DNA from: Methanomassiliicoccales archaeon
Lineage (GTDB): Archaea > Thermoplasmatota > Thermoplasmata > Sysuiplasmatales > Sysuiplasmataceae
DNA: 17,470 nucleotides
Direction of reading: 5' to 3'
Assembly: GCA_027365715.1 (NCBI GenBank)
Contig: DAHXLZ010000041.1
Coordinates: forward strand, 1-17,470
Positions 6,751 through 14,503 of the stretch are shown piece after piece. The stretch's first letter is position 1; each line of letters begins with the position of its first letter. The translations under genes were made by a program, and so were the position numbers. The notes under the pieces were generated by a model. That model ran no database searches. It had not been told where the DNA came from and worked only from the letters and a program-made list of their open reading frames with translations.

Positions 6751-7404
6751 CTACAATTGCTCCTCCCCGGCCGACTGTTCTCCTTCATCCTTAAGGTCTT
6801 TCGCCCTTCTGCTGCAAACAGCCGAAATTTTCCCATGGATGTAATGCAGCGCACCGCTGATCAGCTTGTGCTTCGTTGCTGTGGTGCTGATCACGACCAT
6901 GACTATTGCAGCATTAATCAGTATGCCCCTTCCAAATGCCATTAGAAGATCATGCAGCGAGAAGAATGAGGCAACAACGTTCACAATCACTGCAATTACG
7001 GTTGCGGCGTCGAGTGTGATAACGAGGACAGATCTTGCTTTGACCCATGTGCGTAATGAAATGTATGACATATAGAGAACAAAGAGGGATGCGACAAAAT
7101 TGATGAAATGAACTCTGCCACGTACTGCGAAGAATAGGAACACAGAAAGCATTATTATGAGGTAAATCGCGATCATGAAGCCAAGCGCGGTCACCTTGCC
7201 GACGGACCAGGGCCGGAACATCTGACGTCCTGCAAGGAAGGGAATCAGAGCTGTCGATAGGGACACAAGAATTATGCCGGTGATGAAAGCAATGCTGAAG
7301 TTACTTGCAACAATATAGAGAAAGACAGTTAGCCATATCAGTCCAATTGCCAGCAGTATTGAACCGTATGTCCTGAGAACCTTCCGAACATTTAAGTTTA
7401 CCAT
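6751..7404 (-). CDS. Six-helix integral membrane protein, family unknown
   Basis: About 217 residues from the ATG at 7404. The frame can be extended three codons to a TTG at 7413, but ATG is preferred. Six hydrophobic segments cover most of the protein, at about residues 14-34, 37-59, 71-93, 100-117, 127-147 and 153-173. A basic and acidic cytoplasmic tail of about 40 residues follows, containing a Lys/Arg cluster and ending in an acidic stretch. There are few charged residues inside the helices and no transporter signature I recognise. The gene lies in the same direction as the pyroglutamyl peptidase but is 230 bases away from it, and no clear TATA or Shine-Dalgarno site precedes it. The role is unknown. 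Confidence 0.8.
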   Translation of the reverse strand: MVNLNVRKVLRTYGSILLAIGLIWLTVFLYIVASNFSIAFITGIILVSLSTALIPFLAGRQMFRPWSVGKVTALGFMIAIYLIIMLSVFLFFAVRGRVHFINFVASLFVLYMSYISLRTWVKARSVLVITLDAATVIAVIVNVVASFFSLHDLLMAFGRGILINAAIVMVVISTTATKHKLISGALHYIHGKISAVCSRRAKDLKDEGEQSAGEEQL

Positions 7405-7634
7405 CGTTGACAACCGTCGCCAGAAGCACTGCAGGAGGCTGATCGGGCGGCAATTTCACTCCACCTGAGCGAATATGGATACAGCAACACTTTTCAGCAG
7501 ACTTCGCCGGATGTATAGGAGTGTGGTTTATCAATTATGCCTGAAGCTCACATGAAGGCGATGTGCAGGCGAGTGCCGGATTGCGGGTAAACCGGTGAGA
7601 TGTGTTGAAGCAATAAACAGCAAATCGAATTCTT

Positions 7635-8267
7635 TCACGTGCCCGTTCCATTCTTAACCTGAAAGCTGGAAATAACGAGTCTGACAGCTTCGGTCATCCT
7701 CTCGAGCGGCATATACGGATATTTAGAGTATTGCTTCCTGGAAGCCATCTCCTCGTCACATGGAATGTGCAGGAAACCGCCGATGAAGCCGCGTTTTCTG
7801 GCCTCCCTGGCGATGATAAACATAGCGTTGTTGCAAAGATATCCGCCGGCAGTGATACTGACAGTTGCGGGAATTTTCCTCCGGTTCAGCATGGCAGCTG
7901 TCCGCTCAACGTCCATATTTGAAAACAGCCCGTCAGGTTGACTTCTGTCTACAGGCTGTCCGTTTGCTTTTCTACCAGCGTTATCTGCTGCTGAGGCGAG
8001 CCGGTAATTGATTGCAATCTTCTCAACGCTGATGCATGACCTGCCGGGAGCCAGACCGAGGCCCAGGACAATGGAAGGTTTGCGGCCGTCAATCGCATCC
8101 ATAATGATTTGTTCTATTCTGTTGAAATCCACGGGAAGAATATGGCCTTCAACATTCAGACCATTCAGAACCTGTCCGTCGAGACTTTGAACTATTTTCT
8201 CCGACGAGTTTTCCCTGAATTCAAGAAACGGCTCGAATCCGAACAGTACGGCTCTTCCGGCAGGCAT
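7635..8267 (-). CDS. pcp: Pyroglutamyl-peptidase I (peptidase C15)
   Basis: A cysteine peptidase that removes N-terminal pyroglutamate (5-oxoproline) from peptides in the cytosol. The N-terminal VLFGFEPF matches the family GFEPF motif. The catalytic triad is complete: Glu82 in ISVEKIAIN, Cys145 in TAGGYLCNNAMF, and His167 in GFLHIPCDEE. Numbering from the ATG at 8267 gives almost the classical 81/144/168 positions. Two earlier in-frame ATGs exist (8270 and 8279). I prefer 8267 because an A/T element (8289-8295) is centred about 26 bases upstream, fitting a leaderless start at 8267 or 8270. The length of about 210 residues is normal. It is divergent from the agmatine pathway pair and fits the peptide-degradation theme of the region. 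Confidence 0.92.
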   Translation of the reverse strand: MPAGRAVLFGFEPFLEFRENSSEKIVQSLDGQVLNGLNVEGHILPVDFNRIEQIIMDAIDGRKPSIVLGLGLAPGRSCISVEKIAINYRLASAADNAGRKANGQPVDRSQPDGLFSNMDVERTAAMLNRRKIPATVSITAGGYLCNNAMFIIAREARKRGFIGGFLHIPCDEEMASRKQYSKYPYMPLERMTEAVRLVISSFQVKNGTGT

Positions 8268-8339
8268 CATTACAGGCATTGTGCATCGAATATTTCAGCA
8301 ATTCAGGCGGACACGCAGTTGAAAACACAGTTCAAATGG

Positions 8340-8386
8340 TTTAAGAATATGCGGGGAATTCCAGTCCAAGCCGGATGGCACAGGTG
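8340..8386 (+). promoter_or_regulatory. Promoter and Shine-Dalgarno site of the aguB-aguA pair
   Basis: A TTTAAG core at 8340-8345 would place transcription start near 8369. AGGTG at 8382-8386, complementary to the 16S rRNA 3' end, lies 9 bases before the ATG at 8396. The leader would be about 27 bases long. This supports 8396 over the earlier in-frame ATG at 8375. Confidence 0.5.
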
Positions 8387-8395
8387 CGGAATGTC

Positions 8396-9232
8396 ATGAG
8401 AATGATCAGTGTGGGACTGATACAGATGAAGATGAAGCCTGACTGCGACAGCAATCTGTCCAGGGCACTCTCGATGATTGGAGATGCATCGGGGAAAGGT
8501 GCGGACATAGTCTGCCTTCCTGAGCTCTTTAATTCCCTATATTTTCCAAGGGAGAAGGAATCTGCCGCAGTTGCTGAGACGGTCCCAGGTGCCACGACAA
8601 AAGCACTCTCGCAGGCTGCACGTGAAGGCGGCGTAGTGCTGATAGGGGGCTCCATCTATGAAAAATCGAAGCGCGGAAATTACAATACGTCGGTAATTTT
8701 TGGCAGTGATGGCAAAATCATCGGAAAATACAGGAAGGTGCACATACCGCAGGACACCGGATTTTACGAAAAAGATTACTTTTCAGGCGGCAGGTCATAC
8801 ACAGTAGCGCGGACCGGAAAGGCGAGGATTGGCGTTCTAATCTGCTTTGACCAGTGGTATCCTGAAGCTGCCAGGATGAACAGACTGATGGGTGCTGAGA
8901 TACTCTTCTACCCGACAGCCATTGGCACTGTGGACGGGATAGAGCAGGCGGAGGGCAGATGGCAGGAGGCATGGGAAGGCGTTCAGAGAGGGCATGCAAT
9001 TGCAAACAGCCTGGTTGTGGCTGCTGTCAACAGAGCTGGTGCCGAAGGAAGCACTTCATTCTGGGGCGGCTCCTTCATCTACGATCAGTTTGGAAAACTG
9101 ATTGTAAGGGCCGATGACAGAGAAAGGGTGGTTGTGGCTGACTGCGACCTTGACCTTGGAAGGGAAGTAGAGAAGGGATGGGGGTTCATGAGAAACAGAC
9201 AACCGGCTACGTACGGCAGAATCTCACGGTGA
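8396..9232 (+). CDS. aguB: N-carbamoylputrescine amidohydrolase (nitrilase family)
   Basis: Hydrolyses N-carbamoylputrescine to putrescine, CO2 and ammonia, the second step of the agmatine deiminase route. The nitrilase-superfamily triad is present: Glu43 in LPELFNSLYFP, Lys114 in YRKVHIPQD, and Cys150 in GVLICFDQWYPE. HIPQDTGFYEKDYF and the C-terminal GWGFMRNRQPATYG are typical of the AguB group. The 278-residue length is close to normal. An in-frame ATG at 8375 would add seven residues. I chose 8396 because MRMISVGLIQM aligns with the family start and an AGGTG Shine-Dalgarno site lies 9 bases upstream. The aguA gene begins 6 bases after the stop, so the two are almost certainly co-transcribed. 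AguB alone could be another aliphatic amidase; the neighbour decides the call. Confidence 0.92.
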   Translation: MRMISVGLIQMKMKPDCDSNLSRALSMIGDASGKGADIVCLPELFNSLYFPREKESAAVAETVPGATTKALSQAAREGGVVLIGGSIYEKSKRGNYNTSVIFGSDGKIIGKYRKVHIPQDTGFYEKDYFSGGRSYTVARTGKARIGVLICFDQWYPEAARMNRLMGAEILFYPTAIGTVDGIEQAEGRWQEAWEGVQRGHAIANSLVVAAVNRAGAEGSTSFWGGSFIYDQFGKLIVRADDRERVVVADCDLDLGREVEKGWGFMRNRQPATYGRISR

Positions 9233-9238
9233 ATCAAC

Positions 9239-10249
9239 ATGAATGAAGGAAGCAGTGTACGGATGCCCGCAGAATGGGAGAGGCATGAATCCACCTGGAT
9301 TTCGTGGCCGAAGAATCCACTTACATTCTTGCCTCACATCATTCGCAAAGTGGAAATGACGTACGTGAGCATCGTCGAAGAACTTTCGAAGGGGGAGAGG
9401 GTCGACATAATGGTTGATGACGCTGCTGCCGAACAGAGAGTTTCGGGCATACTTTCAAGCACCAGGAACGTTGCATTTCACAGAATCCTGACAGCAGATG
9501 TCTGGGTCCGGGATTACGGTCCCACATTCGTGAAAGGGAATGATGTGGTTGCGACAAAATGGACATTCAATGCATGGGGCAACAAGTACGATGACTTGCT
9601 TCCGGATGATGCAGCAGGAAGGCAGATGGCTCTATCCACAGGTCTTCGTGTCATAGAAGAGAAGATGGTACTCGAAGGCGGCTCCATAGACGTCAATGGA
9701 GGCGGTTCCCTGATGACAACAGAACAGTGCCTGCTCAACAGTAACAGGAATCCTTCGCTTTCCAGAGCTCAGATTGAAGAGAATTTGAAAAACAGACTTG
9801 GCGTTGAGCACTTCATCTGGCTGAAGGGTGGAATCGAGGGAGACGACACTGACGGGCATGTGGATGATATTGCGCGTTTCGTCTCCGGCGACACAGTCGT
9901 ATGCATGGTGGAAGAGGACAGGAGCGATGCCAATTTCAAACCATTAAATGAGAATCTGAGGATACTTGGCAATACAGAACTTCCTGGAGGCAGGGCTTTG
10001 CGAGTTGTTTCGCTGCCGATGCCGGAAAAACTCGACGATGAAGGCAGGCTGCCTGCCAGCTACGCCAACTTCTACATAGGCAATTCAGCGGTTCTGGTTC
10101 CTGTATTCAATGACCGGAATGATGATGCCGTTCTTGACGAACTGCACAGGCACTTTCCTGGTAGAAAGATTATCGGCCTTGACTGCAGAGCACTCGTTCA
10201 CGGCCTCGGCACAATACATTGCGCTACTCAGCAGCAACCTGAGCGATGA
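9239..10249 (+). CDS. aguA: Agmatine deiminase
   Basis: Converts agmatine to N-carbamoylputrescine and ammonia; a guanidine-modifying enzyme with a five-fold pseudo-symmetric propeller fold. The 336 residues include the family start MPAEWERHESTWISWP, Asp92 in VWVRDYGPTF, the EGGSIDVNG block near 146, His207 and Asp209 in DTDGHVDDIARF, and the catalytic Cys328 in GLGTIHCATQQQP. All residues expected of the peptidyl-arginine-deiminase-like active site are in place. The ATG is 6 bases after the aguB stop, with no promoter between. Together the pair would turn arginine-derived agmatine into putrescine without urea release. The stop is 11 bases from the end of the convergent pirin gene. Confidence 0.95.
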   Translation: MNEGSSVRMPAEWERHESTWISWPKNPLTFLPHIIRKVEMTYVSIVEELSKGERVDIMVDDAAAEQRVSGILSSTRNVAFHRILTADVWVRDYGPTFVKGNDVVATKWTFNAWGNKYDDLLPDDAAGRQMALSTGLRVIEEKMVLEGGSIDVNGGGSLMTTEQCLLNSNRNPSLSRAQIEENLKNRLGVEHFIWLKGGIEGDDTDGHVDDIARFVSGDTVVCMVEEDRSDANFKPLNENLRILGNTELPGGRALRVVSLPMPEKLDDEGRLPASYANFYIGNSAVLVPVFNDRNDDAVLDELHRHFPGRKIIGLDCRALVHGLGTIHCATQQQPER

Positions 10250-10260
10250 GCACCGGTATT

Positions 10261-11187
10261 TCACTCAATGTAGTCGTAGGAGGTTGCCCTGTGTTTTATG
10301 AACTCACCTGTCTGAAGTTCATGAAAAGCTTCAGCCAGCTGTTCCCCTGTGTTCATAACTATCGGGCCATTCCACGCAATCGGCTCCATTATCGGCCTGC
10401 CTGAAATGAGCAGGAATCTTACCGGGGATTCATCAGTCCTGATTGTCAGCCTGTTACCACCCCTGTGGTAAAGGACAACGCTCTTTGGACCGGCTGCCTG
10501 ACCCCTGTGCCTGTCGAATACGCCCTCCCCCTCCACGACATATGCAAAGGAAGTGTATCCGTCTTTGACGTCGTAACTCAGTTCGCTGTGGTTTTGCATA
10601 GATATGTCGAGATAATGCGCATCGACTGGAAGGTCCCTCACCGGGCCGGTTATGCTTCCAAGCCCCGGTACATTTTTAAGTTCACCTGCGACGAGCTTAA
10701 CTCTGGTGCCGTCGTCCATTGTCACATCAGGAATGCTCTCTCTGAGCAGATTTTTGTAATTCGGTTCGTTCATCTTTTTTCCTGCAGGTATGTTGACCCA
10801 GAGCTGGAATCCTCTCATTTCAGGGTCTTCGATATCCTCAGGCAGTGTTTTTGGTCTGGGTCTTGGCATTTCGGCGTGAAAGATGCCGCTGCCTGCGCTC
10901 ATCCACTGAAGATCTCCGTTTCTTATTACACCTTTTGTGCCAGTGCTGTCCTCATGCTGAACTTCACCTTTCAGCAGATATGTTACAGTCTCTATTCCCC
11001 TGTGTGGATGCCATGGAAATCCAGCCATGTATTCATGAGGATAGTTTGATCCAAAATCATCGAAGAGGAGAAACGGATCGAAAATGTAAGCCAGCTGCTG
11101 ACTGCCGAAGCCACGCATCAGTCTCACGCCAGCGCCTTCCATTGTCGGTCTGCTCTTCAAAACCTCCGCTACTGTCCGTTCCTCCAT
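10261..11187 (-). CDS. Pirin family protein
   Basis: Pirins are bicupin, iron-binding proteins; some bacterial members have quercetin 2,3-dioxygenase activity and others act as regulators, so the role here is open. The 308 residues carry the N-terminal cupin metal site at the expected positions: His60 and His62 in FPWHPHRGIET, and His104 and Glu106 in SGIFHAEMP. LYHRGG-type and RFLLISGRP segments mark the C-terminal cupin. FQLWVNIP is a family landmark. The ATG at 11187 is supported by AGGTGA 9 bases upstream and a TATA element at 11231-11238. It lies after the D-aminoacylase gene on the same strand, but has its own promoter signals in the 122-base gap. Confidence 0.93.
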   Translation of the reverse strand: MEERTVAEVLKSRPTMEGAGVRLMRGFGSQQLAYIFDPFLLFDDFGSNYPHEYMAGFPWHPHRGIETVTYLLKGEVQHEDSTGTKGVIRNGDLQWMSAGSGIFHAEMPRPRPKTLPEDIEDPEMRGFQLWVNIPAGKKMNEPNYKNLLRESIPDVTMDDGTRVKLVAGELKNVPGLGSITGPVRDLPVDAHYLDISMQNHSELSYDVKDGYTSFAYVVEGEGVFDRHRGQAAGPKSVVLYHRGGNRLTIRTDESPVRFLLISGRPIMEPIAWNGPIVMNTGEQLAEAFHELQTGEFIKHRATSYDYIE

Positions 11188-11196
11188 TCCGATTTT

Positions 11197-11238
11197 TCAC
11201 CTGCTTCCTTATGGTTATTCAGGATTGCCGATTATATA
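11197..11238 (-). promoter_or_regulatory. TATA box and Shine-Dalgarno site of the pirin gene
   Basis: On the minus strand, TATATAAT (11231-11238) is followed about 26 bases later by the expected transcription start near 11208, then AGGTGA (11197-11202), then 9 bases to the ATG at 11187. The spacing of all three elements agrees with an SD-led archaeal gene. Confidence 0.6.
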
Positions 11239-11309
11239 GTCTTGACTCCGGTAACGCATTTGAGAGCAGATGTTATCGTCAGCGCCAAACCTGGCGGCAC
11301 ATACCACAT

Positions 11310-12863
11310 TCAGGCCAGAAGCACCCTGCCGCCCCTCTTTCCTGTTATTTTGCCGCCGCTTACTTCCAGAACTCCGTTGACTATGACATGCTCTATGCCT
11401 GCGGGAGTTATGGTCGGCGCTTCATATGTACTCCTGTCCTCTATTCGTCCCGGGTCGAAAATGACGATGTCTGCGAAGCAGCCGTCACGGATGTACCCTC
11501 TTCCGCTGATTCCAAATCTCTCTGCGGTCAGAGCCGATGCCTTTCTTACCATTCCCTGTACAGAGCAGAAATTCAGCTCTCTTACGTATCTCCTGAACGC
11601 TTTTGGGAATGTGCCGAAAGCTCTGGGATGCGGATGACCACCCGTGTATATGGAGCTGTCACTTCCGATTCCTGTCAAAGAGCTGGAGAATACTGCATCC
11701 ACATCCTCCTCTGCCATGTTGTGAACGATTATAGCTATATCGTGACCGTTCTTTTCAAGAAGCCTGAACACAGCCTCCGCCGGACTCACAGCCATCTCGC
11801 CGGCTATATCAAGAACATTCATATTGCTGAAACGGGAAACATCTGGACCTGTGATGTCTTCCGCAACAATCGCACGCCAGTCGTCATCATCCCTGGCACT
11901 CTCCATTTCGTCTTTCACTCGTTTTCTCGTCTCGCTGCCGGCGATGGCATTGAGCATTGATTTGAAACCGCCGTCCATGATGTGCTTTGGCAGCACAATT
12001 GTGAGGTCTGTATGGGAAGCGGTGTATGGATAGGCATCCCACATCACATGTTCACCCCTTTCAGCCCTCCGCTCCAGATCACTGAGCACCGACTTGACCT
12101 TTCCCCAGTTTGCTTTCCTTGTTGCCTTGAGATGGGATATCTCCAGCCATGCCTTTGATTTGCGCGAAACCCTCAGTGATTCGTCCACTGACTCTTCGAG
12201 CAGGCCGTCTTCATTTCTCATATGCGTTGCATAGACCCTCTTGAATTTCGCAACAACTGTGCACAGTTCGGCGAGCTCCTTCCAGTCGGCAAAACCCGAA
12301 GGCGTGTATTCGAGGCCGGACGAGAGACCGAACGCACCCATCCTCAGATTCTGACCGAGCAGCCCTTTCATCCTGCTCAGCTGGGCGGCAGAAGGCGCCT
12401 TCGACGAGTATCCCATCGCTGCAGCCCTCAAATTACCGTGTCCTATGAGAGGCGCGATATTTACAGCCGGTTTCCTGCGATTCACGACAGAAGCATACTC
12501 TGCGACGTTGTTCCATGCAAGTCTGACTCCGCTCCTCCGGTATTCCGTACTCATGGATTCTCTGTTAAGCACAGTGACTGGAAATGGAGTAAAACCACAG
12601 TTCCCTGTAACCTCCGTAGTTATTCCCTGCATTATCCTGTTTTCCGCTTTCGGATTGACCAGCACTGCGATGTCCGAATGGGAATGTGCATCGATGAAAC
12701 CGGGTGCAATGACCATATCCTTTGCACTGATCTCAATAGCAGCCCTTCCATTCATGGCAGCCTTTCCAGTGCTGATGTACTCCCCGGTAATCGATATACC
12801 CGTATTCCTTACCGGAGTCGAACCGCTTCCATCGGCAATTATTCCGTCCGTGATCCTTATCAT
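11310..12863 (-). CDS. N-acyl-D-amino-acid deacylase (D-aminoacylase, amidohydrolase superfamily)
   Basis: Zinc amidohydrolase that releases D-amino acids from N-acyl-D-amino acids; some close relatives act on other acylated or cyclic amides. From the ATG at 12863 the protein has 517 residues. Landmarks: the beta-sandwich start MIRITDGIIADGSG; His60 and His62 in GFIDAHSHSD; Cys89 in TGNCGFTPFP, the cysteine metal ligand typical of D-aminoacylases; YATHMRNE with His214; EISHLKA with His244; GIGSDSS with Asp402; and HPHPRAFGTFPKAFRRYVRE. The frame extends 20 codons further to a TTG at 12923, but ATG 12863 aligns with the family start. A weak TATA-like element (12886-12895) is centred about 27 bases before it. 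The protein suggests use of D-amino acids from bacterial cell walls or peptides. Confidence 0.93.
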   Translation of the reverse strand: MIRITDGIIADGSGSTPVRNTGISITGEYISTGKAAMNGRAAIEISAKDMVIAPGFIDAHSHSDIAVLVNPKAENRIMQGITTEVTGNCGFTPFPVTVLNRESMSTEYRRSGVRLAWNNVAEYASVVNRRKPAVNIAPLIGHGNLRAAAMGYSSKAPSAAQLSRMKGLLGQNLRMGAFGLSSGLEYTPSGFADWKELAELCTVVAKFKRVYATHMRNEDGLLEESVDESLRVSRKSKAWLEISHLKATRKANWGKVKSVLSDLERRAERGEHVMWDAYPYTASHTDLTIVLPKHIMDGGFKSMLNAIAGSETRKRVKDEMESARDDDDWRAIVAEDITGPDVSRFSNMNVLDIAGEMAVSPAEAVFRLLEKNGHDIAIIVHNMAEEDVDAVFSSSLTGIGSDSSIYTGGHPHPRAFGTFPKAFRRYVRELNFCSVQGMVRKASALTAERFGISGRGYIRDGCFADIVIFDPGRIEDRSTYEAPTITPAGIEHVIVNGVLEVSGGKITGKRGGRVLLA

Positions 12864-13041
12864 TGGCGGATGGAAGACAACCAGAGATATCAAATTGTGC
12901 GCTTTGGAGGATGAAGACGGCAATCCGGTTTTGCACTCAACCGCTGCCTGGTCAGACTACAGTGGACGGAGAAATGGCCGTCTGTGCATCTGTACACATA
13001 ATTCGATAATTGTCAAGAGATTCGATCGCCGTCAAATAATG

Positions 13042-13076
13042 CTTATAAGCACAACGTTGAACTCCATCTCTGAGGT
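13042..13076 (+). promoter_or_regulatory. TATA box and Shine-Dalgarno site of the surface protein gene
   Basis: CTTATAAG (13042-13049, inside a perfect 10-base palindrome 13041-13050) predicts transcription start near 13072. GAGGT at 13072-13076 lies 9 bases before the ATG at 13086. The palindrome probably reflects the TATA box rather than a separate operator. Confidence 0.55.
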
Positions 13077-13085
13077 AAAAGACAA

Positions 13086-14108
13086 ATGAAACTTGTACCA
13101 AAGTTTCTGGCAATCTCAGTAGCGGCACTGTTTCTGCTCGCAGGAACAGCATCGGTCCTCGCCAGTAATGGACACAGTAGCATGGATCAATCGCCGAAGG
13201 TGGGAAACACCGGAAATAAAATAGTGATAAGCAACAGTCAAATGACTGTATGGTTTGAAGGAATGAAGCCGAATCTGCATGTGTTCCTGAAGGGGCAGAA
13301 CGGAAACAGCACTGGTTTCACTGTTGACGTAAAGGGAGTTTATGAAATAAACAGCACAAACGTCCCGGTAGCGTCTCTTTCGACAGAAAGGGCATTCCCT
13401 GAAGAAGCAATGGGAGCAGGGATTTTCAACTACAGCACCGGAGTGAGCGTCCAGTACGCCAACGCTTCCCAGATGGTGAACATAACCTTCACGCTCTCTG
13501 CTAACGAATTCACCATGCAGAACAGCATGAACGCAAATTCGCAGGACTCGACAATGCAGCCCACATCAACCAGTCCCGGAACGGCATCAATCGCGGTAGT
13601 CTTCCACATAAATGAGGCATCATCTCAGGTGAGGTTCGATCTGCTCGTTAACAAGTGGTCATGGGTTAACAGCACGGGCGACAGGCTTGCGCTGATTACG
13701 TCGCTGGAGTCGCACAGCAGCATGAATGCGCCTAACGGTCAGAAGCCTTCATCGCACGGCACAGACTTGAGGGATAACAGTGTCGATGTTGGAAGTTCCC
13801 CTTTCAGCTCACAGGGATATATCACCTGGAGCAGGAATGCCAATGCCACATACAGCAACCGCGGAACAGTTGAGCTCAACGTAACGACCCTGATGATGAA
13901 CAATGGTGAAAACAACAGCAATGATGCTCACCTGTGGTTCATTTTCAACCCGCCAACCGGAGCAGCAACCAACTATACGTCCCTGGTCTACGACCCGATT
14001 GTAGGCATACAGACATCACTCACAACACTGAGCTACGGACTGATAGGAGCAGCAATTGGAGCGGCAGCCATAGTTGGCGCTGTAATTGTTACCAGGAGAA
14101 GAAAATAG
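13086..14108 (+). CDS. Secreted, membrane-anchored surface protein, probably glycosylated
   Basis: A 340-residue protein with a clear signal peptide (basic MKLVPK, a hydrophobic core, and a likely cut after Ala26 in SVLA). At the far end, a single hydrophobic segment at about 315-336, rich in Gly, Ala, Ile and Val, is followed by a TRRRK stop-transfer tail. The region between lies outside the cell. It is rich in Ser, Thr, Asn and Gln and holds about ten Asn-X-Ser/Thr sequons, consistent with archaeal N-glycosylation. A flexible Ser/Thr/Gln-rich stretch lies near residues 150-165. No catalytic motif or named domain was recognised. It is expressed from its own TATA box with a good Shine-Dalgarno site, suggesting substantial expression. 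Confidence 0.85.
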   Translation: MKLVPKFLAISVAALFLLAGTASVLASNGHSSMDQSPKVGNTGNKIVISNSQMTVWFEGMKPNLHVFLKGQNGNSTGFTVDVKGVYEINSTNVPVASLSTERAFPEEAMGAGIFNYSTGVSVQYANASQMVNITFTLSANEFTMQNSMNANSQDSTMQPTSTSPGTASIAVVFHINEASSQVRFDLLVNKWSWVNSTGDRLALITSLESHSSMNAPNGQKPSSHGTDLRDNSVDVGSSPFSSQGYITWSRNANATYSNRGTVELNVTTLMMNNGENNSNDAHLWFIFNPPTGAATNYTSLVYDPIVGIQTSLTTLSYGLIGAAIGAAAIVGAVIVTRRRK

Positions 14109-14136
14109 AGCCAAAGTTCGGAACAGCGCAAATACT

Positions 14137-14160
14137 TCAAACCCTTTTCTATTTTATTAC
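14137..14160 (+). terminator. T-rich stretch, likely terminator of the surface protein gene
   Basis: A run rich in T (CCCTTTTCTATTTTATT) starts about 30 bases after the TAG at 14106-14108. Archaeal transcription commonly ends at such T tracts without a hairpin. Confidence 0.4.
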
Positions 14161-14480
14161 TTACAGCGATGCTGCATTTACACATTCCTGCAGATTCCTC
14201 TTACACACAAGATGCGGCCGAGAAGAAAAAGTATCGATTGCAGCAATGATGACGGGAAACAATGTCGTCATTCATTCAAGCAAGTGCACAGCGTGAGTCA
14301 ATTGTTGACTTCTGCATTTTTCCGCGGGGATTACAGTTTGGTCTGTGTTCAGATAAGAAGATGGGCCTCTTCAGGACTTCCAGGACGGTTGAGAGGGAAT
14401 TTTTCACATAATAAGCTGGCAATCCGGAGCCATGGGCGCTGACACATTTAAGGATTGAACAGTTTTTTATCTTCATGACA

Positions 14481-14503
14481 ATTGATCCTCAGACGGGATC
14501 GAT
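14481..14503 (+). promoter_or_regulatory. Hairpin immediately before the TTG start of the phosphoesterase gene
   Basis: ATTGATCC (14481-14488) can pair with GGATCGAT (14496-14503), giving eight pairs with one G-U around a seven-base loop. The next base begins the TTG start codon at 14504. If transcription starts near 14476, as predicted from the TTTAAG core, the leader is little more than this hairpin, which could control translation. If the start is nearer 14493, the repeat would instead act as DNA, for example as an operator. Confidence 0.4.

Larger units (their letters stand above)
14109..14503. other. Intergenic region before the metallophosphoesterase
   Basis: These 395 bases hold the T-rich terminator just after the surface protein gene, a possible promoter core TTTAAG at 14447-14452 with a second A/T element at 14463-14470, and a hairpin at 14481-14503. 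A plus-strand frame starting at 14212 and a minus-strand frame at 14276-14476 are open, but neither looks like protein. No tRNA or repeat was found. Confidence 0.55.

Noticed and set aside
7411..7518. 35-codon plus-strand frame with protein-like translation (ALQEADRAAISLHLSEYGYS)
   Set aside because: It has no ATG, GTG or TTG start, is closed by stops on both sides and has no Shine-Dalgarno or TATA support. It may be a relic, but nothing confirms it.
10845..11960. Plus-strand open frame of 371 codons
   Set aside because: It lies antisense across the pirin and D-aminoacylase genes, whose motifs are unmistakable; its own translation is Cys-, Ser- and Arg-rich with no domain. It is a shadow of those coding frames.
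13041..13050. Perfect 10-base palindrome GCTTATAAGC
   Set aside because: It coincides with the TATA box at the expected distance from the start, so a separate operator is not needed to explain it.
14212..14442. Plus-strand frame of about 76 codons upstream of the phosphoesterase
   Set aside because: It is Arg, Cys and His-rich with no start signals, and lies between a terminator and the next promoter; chance is the better explanation.
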